Source: a virus
Length of the DNA: 35,030 bases
Reading direction: 5' to 3' (one strand)
Virus record (IMG/VR): IMGVR_UViG_3300025769_000394
Location: 1-35,030 of that record
Part shown: in pieces, positions 30,592-35,030 of the stretch
Numbering within the stretch: position 1 is the stretch's first letter
How the letters are laid out: each line of letters starts with the position of its first letter
Program-made: the position numbers and the translations under genes
The notes under the pieces: generated by a model
Told to the model about the DNA's origin: nothing
Databases searched by the model: none
The model's input: only the letters and a program-made list of their open reading frames with translations

Positions 30592-32268
30592 CTAAAGAGA
30601 AATGTCGTCGTCGTTATCCGGTGAGTCACCTATGTTAGTAACTTCATGCAGTCTACCAGTTTCCTTGTTAAAGAACAAGTGACAAGCTACCCCAGTTTCA
30701 CCTGCATAACGATTTTTCAGAACACGAATGGTAGTAGTGTTTGCTACGTTAGGATCGTCAGCCTGTTGATCACGTTCCATAGCAACCACAGCATCACTCA
30801 ACTGTGCAATGGACTGTGATCCACGTAGATGTGCCAAGCTTACTTCCTTTCCTTCTTCATGTCCAGAATCAGAACCTGTACGGCGAAGGTGAGAGACAAG
30901 TAGCAATGAACAGTTTGTTTCTTCTACCAGACTACGTAGCTTTGTCATCAGAATGTCAATGTTCCTACGTTCGTCCATGCCTTCCAATCCTGACACAAGA
31001 ATGGAAAGATGGTCAAGGAAAATCCACTTACAGTCCAAAGCTTTTACCATGTATCTGACACGTGCCAGAATTTCTTCTGTACCCATAGAACCGAAATGGT
31101 CAAAGGCAAAGAACCTTCCTGTACCTACAGTATTCTTTTGCCAGTTAGTAAGGTCTTCCTTACCAAAAGCTTCACGTACTTCACGAATGTACAGCCGTGC
31201 GTTAGCTTCAACTGACATGAGGTGAAAGATAGTGTTACGCACATTCTCTTCCAGAGAAATAACACCAATGTTGTCTTCAGTATTCTTGAGGACATGGTGC
31301 ATCAGTTCTCGCATTACACTTGACTTACCTGTACCTGTGCCAGCAGTGAGGGTAACAAGTTCACCAGTACGAATACCGTACAGCTTTTCGTTCAGACCTG
31401 CAAAGGGATACAGGCATGTCTGCTGTTGCGTCTCTTCGTACAGTGCATCACCATAGTCGGCAAGGTTAACAATACCTGCTGGAGTGTACACCTTCGCTGC
31501 CCACCAGCAACGAATGTATTCTTCCTGCTTACCAATCTTCAGGTACTCGTTAGCATCCTTCAGTTCATGCTGTACGATCTTACACTTGTTAGGTTCAAAC
31601 AGTTCAGCAACCTGACGCGCAGCTTTCTTGCCCTGTTCATCCATGTCGAATGAAATGATAATGTTGTCAAAGCTGTTAAGAAAGTCATAGCTTCCTTTAC
31701 AGTTTCGTACTGCTGATGCTGCTCCGTCCTTGATTGAAACGACAGGCCATTTGTTACCCATCATCTGTGAGATGGAAAGTGTATCAATTTCACCTTCACA
31801 GATAGTGACGTACTTACCTCCCTGCTGGCAGACGTTCTGACCAAACAGGACTGCACGACCAAGCGAACCTGCCGGTTCAGCGACAAAAGATTTATCTTCA
31901 ACTACGCGAACTTTGTTGGCAACATGCGTACCATGCTTGTCGAAGTAAGGATATAGATGTTTGATTACATTGCCTTCTGCGTCTTGTGCAATACGCACAC
32001 CGTAACGCTGGCAAGTTTCCTTTGTAATTTTCCTGTCTTTGATTTCAGACACAAAGCCATAGTTGTTAGGCTTTCCCACGCTATACGCAACTGCAAGTAC
32101 GCTATCATCAAGAGGCATTGAATTTTCTCCGTTTGGTGAAAAATAAGTGTTACAGGAATAGCAGAAGCTATGACCGTCGTTGTACAAGACACAGCCGTCA
32201 GAAGATGCACAAGTTTCACTAGGGCATTCCCCACGGCTTACCTCACGGCTAGTCGTTTGATGTATCAT
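30592..32268 (-). CDS. Primase-helicase, T7 gp4-like
   Basis: A 558-residue bifunctional protein. The N-terminal zinc motif is C15, C20, C36 and C39 (CPSETC, CYSC). The TOPRIM domain has EGEIDTLS (E158/E160) and FDMDEQGKKA (D208, D210). The helicase domain has Walker A AGTGTGKSS (309-317, K315), Walker B WIFLDHLS (D419) and a hexameric helicase H4-like block (RGSQSIAQLSD). The acidic tail (DNDDDISL) can bind the polymerase, as in T7. It primes Okazaki fragments and unwinds DNA in a hexamer. It overlaps the preceding gene by four bases (ATGA). Confidence 0.93.
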   Translation of the reverse strand: MIHQTTSREVSRGECPSETCASSDGCVLYNDGHSFCYSCNTYFSPNGENSMPLDDSVLAVAYSVGKPNNYGFVSEIKDRKITKETCQRYGVRIAQDAEGNVIKHLYPYFDKHGTHVANKVRVVEDKSFVAEPAGSLGRAVLFGQNVCQQGGKYVTICEGEIDTLSISQMMGNKWPVVSIKDGAASAVRNCKGSYDFLNSFDNIIISFDMDEQGKKAARQVAELFEPNKCKIVQHELKDANEYLKIGKQEEYIRCWWAAKVYTPAGIVNLADYGDALYEETQQQTCLYPFAGLNEKLYGIRTGELVTLTAGTGTGKSSVMRELMHHVLKNTEDNIGVISLEENVRNTIFHLMSVEANARLYIREVREAFGKEDLTNWQKNTVGTGRFFAFDHFGSMGTEEILARVRYMVKALDCKWIFLDHLSILVSGLEGMDERRNIDILMTKLRSLVEETNCSLLLVSHLRRTGSDSGHEEGKEVSLAHLRGSQSIAQLSDAVVAMERDQQADDPNVANTTTIRVLKNRYAGETGVACHLFFNKETGRLHEVTNIGDSPDNDDDISL

Positions 32269-32525
32269 CGCTTTTCGCTTCTTTGATTTATACCAGAAAA
32301 ATATTCTTCTCTTTCTTTATCTATTAGAAAATAACCTACAGGACGTTCGTTGTCAATAAGATTAGCAAAGGTGTAGGGATGTTGGTGCACTTCGACCTTG
32401 TACTTCAATGTTTCTGCAAGAGAAATACGGTTGTAGAAACATTCAACAATTTCTTCATAGCTATCAGACGTATCTGTTTCGTACATATGTCCAGTCTTCT
32501 GTTTAACGTAAACAACATTATACAT
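32265..32525 (-). CDS. Small phage protein, unknown
   Basis: An 86-residue protein with no recognised domain (MYNVVYVKQKTGHMYETD, then SYEEIVECFYNRISLAETLKY). It has alternating strand and helix elements and no membrane segment. It overlaps the primase-helicase start. A candidate promoter at 32328-32356 lies inside it. Confidence 0.6.
   Translation of the reverse strand: MYNVVYVKQKTGHMYETDTSDSYEEIVECFYNRISLAETLKYKVEVHQHPYTFANLIDNERPVGYFLIDKEREEYFSGINQRSEKR
32328..32356 (-). promoter_or_regulatory. Possible promoter upstream of primase-helicase
   Basis: Minus strand TTGACA, 17 bases, TATTTT. The -35 is consensus, the -10 matches at four of six positions. It lies inside a coding sequence (LIDNERPVGYFL), which makes chance more likely. 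Confidence 0.25.
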
Positions 32526-32528
32526 TTT

Positions 32529-32708
32529 CTAATCCTCGTATTCTGCTGAAAATATCTCGTTTACAAAGTCTTCGTCCATGCTACAAAACTCGTCAGTTTC
32601 TTCTGACGCAAATTTCTTAGCTTCCTTATAGCTGTACCCTTCGTCAAGATACTGCTGCAACAGTTCTCTAAAGACACGCTTTCTTTCTTTATGCCATAGG
32701 TTTCTCAT
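32529..32708 (-). CDS. 59-residue acidic helical protein
   Basis: ATG at 32708, stop TAG at 32529-32531. It reads MRNLWHKERKRVFRELLQQY, then LDEGYSYKEAKKFASEE, and ends EIFSAEYED. The N terminus is basic, the C terminus acidic. It overlaps the zinc-ribbon gene's stop by four bases (ATGA), strong evidence that it is translated. No family recognised. Confidence 0.6.
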   Translation of the reverse strand: MRNLWHKERKRVFRELLQQYLDEGYSYKEAKKFASEETDEFCSMDEDFVNEIFSAEYED

Positions 32709-33025
32709 TCTATTTGTTTCTCTGGATTTTGAATTATGTGATTACATTCAGGACATACAAGAAGTTCCCAGTCCATATGCCATAGCTTATGTTCAGTTCC
32801 ACAATCTTCACACTGAACATGAGTTATGCCTTCTTCCAAGTCAACTTCAATTTCCATCATGGAATCTAACATAAGTTCGTATTGTTTACGATCTTCTTCG
32901 CTATTAGGATCAAAATCAAGTTCCATCATTTCATAGCGGGTAAAATTTTCGTGGGACATTCTTCCTTCGACATAACGCTTCTGTAGTTTTTCAATGAACC
33001 AGATTACGTTATCCTCATCTGACAT
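32705..33025 (-). CDS. Zinc-ribbon protein
   Basis: A 106-residue protein with an acidic helical N-terminal two thirds and a C-terminal zinc ribbon: C72/C75 (VQCEDCG) and C91/C94 (VCPECN). It may bind DNA or a protein partner in the replication region. It ends in the four-base overlap with the next small gene. No enzyme motif. Confidence 0.65.
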   Translation of the reverse strand: MSDEDNVIWFIEKLQKRYVEGRMSHENFTRYEMMELDFDPNSEEDRKQYELMLDSMMEIEVDLEEGITHVQCEDCGTEHKLWHMDWELLVCPECNHIIQNPEKQIE

Positions 33026-33026
33026 A

Positions 33027-33179
33027 TCAGTTTCCCTGTCCGCGATACTTTTTCCATGAACGTCTTTTGTCCTTGTTTTTGGGTGAACTATTATTTGACC
33101 TACCGATACTGGTACGTATGTGTTGCTTTATCCCTGCTGGCTTTTCAGTTGCACCTGATCGTTTACCTTTTATTGCCAT
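33027..33179 (-). CDS. 50-residue very basic protein
   Basis: ATG 33179 to TGA 33027-33029. The residues (MAIKGKRSGATEKPAGIK, then SIGRSNNSSPKNKDKRRSWK) are Lys/Arg/Ser-rich and disordered. It fits between ThyX and the zinc-ribbon gene with one-base gaps on both sides, and the end of thyX supplies its ribosome site (ACAGGAGAAATG). A nucleic-acid-binding role is plausible. Confidence 0.65.
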   Translation of the reverse strand: MAIKGKRSGATEKPAGIKQHIRTSIGRSNNSSPKNKDKRRSWKKYRGQGN

Positions 33180-33180
33180 C

Positions 33181-33849
33181 TTACATTTCTCCTGTTAAAG
33201 CTACCCAAGATACGGGAAACAGTTTGGAACAAATCTCACCCCACTGTTTCGCCAGTAGTTGTATCTCAAGCTGTGCATGGTCGTCAACCCTTAATTTATA
33301 TGCACGGGCAAAGGCAGACAATGATCCTGTCACATAGTAGCTTGTATACATTGACTGTGGAAGAACCATACGTGCTTGTTCAGGTGCTACTTTAAGAGAC
33401 AGCATTGTTTTGTACATTGACTCACACTCAATCATAAAATTTTTGTACAGTTTCTTAACTAACGTATGGGATGGCACCGTAGTCTTACAAGAACCTTGCT
33501 TTAAATTTTCTGCACGTTTTCTCCACGTGTCAGGAAAATAAAATTTAGGATCGTCGTCAACATATCGACGGCTTACCTCATTGTAACTAAATCCTACCAT
33601 ATGCTTGAACCGCTGTCTTGCGACAAATATGGGAACTTCTTCACGAAGAGTAATCGTACAATGCGTGAAAGGTGTAAAATGATTGTGCTTTGCAAGATAC
33701 TTAATAAGTTTCTGATCTTCATAGCTAAGTTCATTAACACCAATAACCTTGTTTTCCCTCGCCCATTTAGATTCCTTGTCAAAGGACACGCGAGCAGAAT
33801 TAACTACAGTAAGATCAGTACCTACTGCCTGTATCAGTTCACATTTCAT
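33181..33849 (-). CDS. thyX: Flavin-dependent thymidylate synthase ThyX
   Basis: A 222-residue protein. It makes dTMP from dUMP with methylene-tetrahydrofolate and FAD/NADPH. The ThyX motif region at 77-97 reads VARQRFKHMVGFSYNEVSRRY; the usual RHRxxSxNExSxRY has become KHMVGFSYNEVSRRY, keeping NExSxRY (residues 90-96) but altering the RHR triplet to KHM. Other signature parts (SARVSFDKES, HFTPFTH, EQARMVLPQSMYT) are intact. It overlaps the gene upstream by four bases and feeds, with dCMP deaminase and RNR, the dTTP pool. Confidence 0.9.
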   Translation of the reverse strand: MKCELIQAVGTDLTVVNSARVSFDKESKWARENKVIGVNELSYEDQKLIKYLAKHNHFTPFTHCTITLREEVPIFVARQRFKHMVGFSYNEVSRRYVDDDPKFYFPDTWRKRAENLKQGSCKTTVPSHTLVKKLYKNFMIECESMYKTMLSLKVAPEQARMVLPQSMYTSYYVTGSLSAFARAYKLRVDDHAQLEIQLLAKQWGEICSKLFPVSWVALTGEM

Positions 33850-34142
33850 TTTGTTGGCCTATTATTTTTCAGGACTTCAAAGCTGTCCTTTAAGTATTTT
33901 AAACACTCTTCCATACTTTCAATAATTTCCAATACCTCTTCTTCTGACGAAGAAGAAAGGTAAGGAGTATTTGTATATACGGTGTGCATATCAAAAAAAT
34001 CGTCAACAAGATTTTCATAGGGACAAAAACCTGTGCCACATTCTTCGTCGCCTACCCATACAGAATAATGAATACCTTTTTCTGTAAGGGAAGGGAAAAT
34101 GTCTAATGGTATCGTTAGCTTAGATTCTGTTTTTTCTTTCAT
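33846..34142 (-). CDS. Small acidic protein, unknown
   Basis: A 98-residue acidic protein lying between dCMP deaminase and ThyX genes and overlapping the start of thyX by four bases. It has a beta N-terminal half (KLTIPLDIFPSLTEKGIHYSVW) and two close cysteines in ECGTGFCPYE, then a helical tail (EEEVLEIIESMEECLKYLKDSFEVL). A dTMP-synthesis accessory role is possible by position only. Confidence 0.6.
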   Translation of the reverse strand: MKEKTESKLTIPLDIFPSLTEKGIHYSVWVGDEECGTGFCPYENLVDDFFDMHTVYTNTPYLSSSSEEEVLEIIESMEECLKYLKDSFEVLKNNRPTK

Positions 34143-34156
34143 AACTTCCTTTCTCC

Positions 34157-34564
34157 TTACAAGTAATGGACGTTACCGTCTTCACCAGTGTAGATGACGT
34201 TACGTATATCAAACTCTGCGATACAACGCTGGCATCCTTTACACGGCTTAGATATGGCAGGTATGAATGGTCCTGTCAAGTGTTTTCTTTTTACACGTAC
34301 AACTATCAGTGTGGATTTTCTAAAATCGTCAACGTCCATCTGACGTAGGCTGTTCTTTATGGCAGCAATCTCTGCATGAAGATAAATCGCCTTGTCGTTG
34401 CTACCGTACTTAGCCTGAAAAGGATCAGTCTTATACTGATTTACTCCTATACCTACAATAGTATTTTTGTAGATAATACCTGCTGCCAAACGGAAACACT
34501 TGACAGGTTCCTCAATAGCTTCCGCTACACGAAGCAGAGTATTTACGTGTCGATCAATACGCAT
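34157..34564 (-). CDS. dCMP / cytidine deaminase-like zinc hydrolase
   Basis: A 135-residue protein with the CDA zinc site: H63-A-E65 (YLHAEIAAIKN) and P107-C108-K-G-C111 (SKPCKGCQRC). E65 is the proton shuttle. The family deaminates dCMP to dUMP or cytidine/deoxycytidine; the neighbouring ThyX needs dUMP, so dCMP deaminase is the likelier role. The ATG lacks a clear Shine-Dalgarno close by. It follows a strong hairpin, so a promoter or processed start may lie in the 74-base gap. Confidence 0.85.
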   Translation of the reverse strand: MRIDRHVNTLLRVAEAIEEPVKCFRLAAGIIYKNTIVGIGVNQYKTDPFQAKYGSNDKAIYLHAEIAAIKNSLRQMDVDDFRKSTLIVVRVKRKHLTGPFIPAISKPCKGCQRCIAEFDIRNVIYTGEDGNVHYL

Positions 34565-34601
34565 TGTAAAACAGGTGACTGCCTATTATTCTCCTGAGAA
34601 G

Positions 34602-34632
34602 AAGTAGGGCCAGCGTTTAACTGACCCTACTT
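34602..34632 (-). terminator. Strong inverted repeat between small gene and deaminase
   Basis: On the minus strand AAGTAGGGTCAG pairs with CTGGCCCTACTT (12 bp including one G-U) around a 7-base loop, followed by CTTCTC. The T-run is interrupted, so it is a weaker terminator or an RNase-processing/mRNA-protection hairpin. A promoter for the deaminase was not clear in the adjoining 74 bases. Confidence 0.5.
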
Positions 34633-34638
34633 TATTCT

Positions 34639-34839
34639 CTAGTTAAGAATCTTACGGTTCATACGCCTGACAGGTTCAGTCAATTGTACTTCCCGTTCCC
34701 ATTCTTCCAGACCATTCAGAAATCCGTTGATTTCTTCCAGAGAAACATTTTCAATGTTGTCTGAATTTGACACATTTAGAAGATAGTCCCTCATGTAAGC
34801 AGGAATTTCTGAATGTTTCTTGTAGTTGTATCTAGGCAT
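34639..34839 (-). CDS. 66-residue protein, unknown
   Basis: A small protein (MPRYNYKKHSEIPAYMRDYL, then IENVSLEEINGFLNGLEEWE). ATG at 34839 has AAAGGAAAGG nearby. The N-terminal part is basic, the rest a helix. No known family. It lies upstream of the hairpin, with a partial gene further right. Confidence 0.55.
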   Translation of the reverse strand: MPRYNYKKHSEIPAYMRDYLLNVSNSDNIENVSLEEINGFLNGLEEWEREVQLTEPVRRMNRKILN

Positions 34840-34859
34840 AGCCTTTCCTTTTGTTAGGG

Positions 34860-35030
34860 TTACGCAGCTACAGACAAGTCCTCAACAAAGTTCTTCCACA
34901 CATTAGAAGAAAGCCACTTAGTGACCTGTTCGCTGCGTTTATACAACGTAGCACCATCGCCAGCCTTTGTCAAGGCAAAACGATCATCGTCATGTGAGCT
35001 ATAGTGAGTAAGGGCAGATTGTACAGAGAA
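34860..35030 (-). CDS. C-terminal part of a gene cut by the right edge
   Basis: On the minus strand the frame is open from the right edge to a TAA at 34860-34862, giving 56 residues: FSVQSALTHYSSHDDDRFAL, then TKAGDGATLYKRSEQVTKWL, ending WKNFVEDLSVAA. It has acidic and helical parts and no recognised motif. The start is outside the window. The coupling to the downstream 66-residue gene (20-base gap) is tight. Confidence 0.6.
   Translation of the reverse strand, partial: FSVQSALTHYSSHDDDRFALTKAGDGATLYKRSEQVTKWLSSNVWKNFVEDLSVAA

Overview
The window looks like part of the genome of a tailed double-stranded DNA phage, probably podovirus-like and with a T7-type replication module. I infer a marine environmental origin from the overall gene set; the sequence itself does not prove habitat or host. 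Evidence for a phage: tail-fibre and very large internal-virion proteins, a small terminase subunit, a 3-TM holin, a T7-gp4-like primase-helicase, a T7-like family A DNA polymerase and a T7-like endonuclease I. Most of the window is AT-rich. One tail adhesin gene (438-2843) is a striking exception, with GC-rich blocks. Large terminase, portal, capsid, endolysin and RNA polymerase genes are not visible and would lie outside if present. I saw no tRNA, rRNA, insertion sequence or CRISPR array. No stretch longer than 300 bases lacks a gene.

The layout is two convergent arms. The rightward (+) arm, 1-16668, carries virion genes: the end of a tail fibre, a large LamG/SPRY-like adhesin, small tail-associated proteins, a repeat-bearing fibre, a 622-residue tail protein, three long candidate internal/ejection proteins (572, 848 and 1164 residues) with a GNAT-like gene between the first two, and small membrane/coiled-coil proteins. 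The leftward (-) arm, 35030-16723, starts with dCMP deaminase, ThyX and small proteins. It continues with primase-helicase, DNA polymerase, PD-(D/E)XK nucleases, SSB, endonuclease I, a DUF3310 protein, ribonucleotide reductase (NrdA and NrdB), HNH and MazG-like proteins, and a 2OG-Fe(II) oxygenase. After a terminator-like hairpin and a near-consensus sigma70 promoter it ends with Hsp20, two glycosyltransferase genes, the holin and TerS. The arms meet at a hairpin inside the end of terS.

Together the minus arm makes a DNA replication and dNTP-supply machine: RNR makes dNDPs, dCMP deaminase and ThyX supply dTMP, a MazG-like enzyme may clear aberrant nucleotides, and the nucleases may recycle host DNA or resolve intermediates. 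The last block joins protein quality control, sugar transfer, lysis and packaging.

Most notable are: (i) a protein fusing a glycosyltransferase, a SAM methyltransferase and a DUF115/MptE-like domain, next to a second glycosyltransferase; (ii) a 66-residue gene inserted between nrdA and nrdB and flanked by two copies of the nrdA tail that differ only at synonymous positions; (iii) a perfect-spacing sigma70 promoter followed at once by a terminator-like hairpin before hsp20; (iv) the compositional mosaic of the adhesin gene; and (v) what looks like the N-terminal scrap of an M15-type endolysin.
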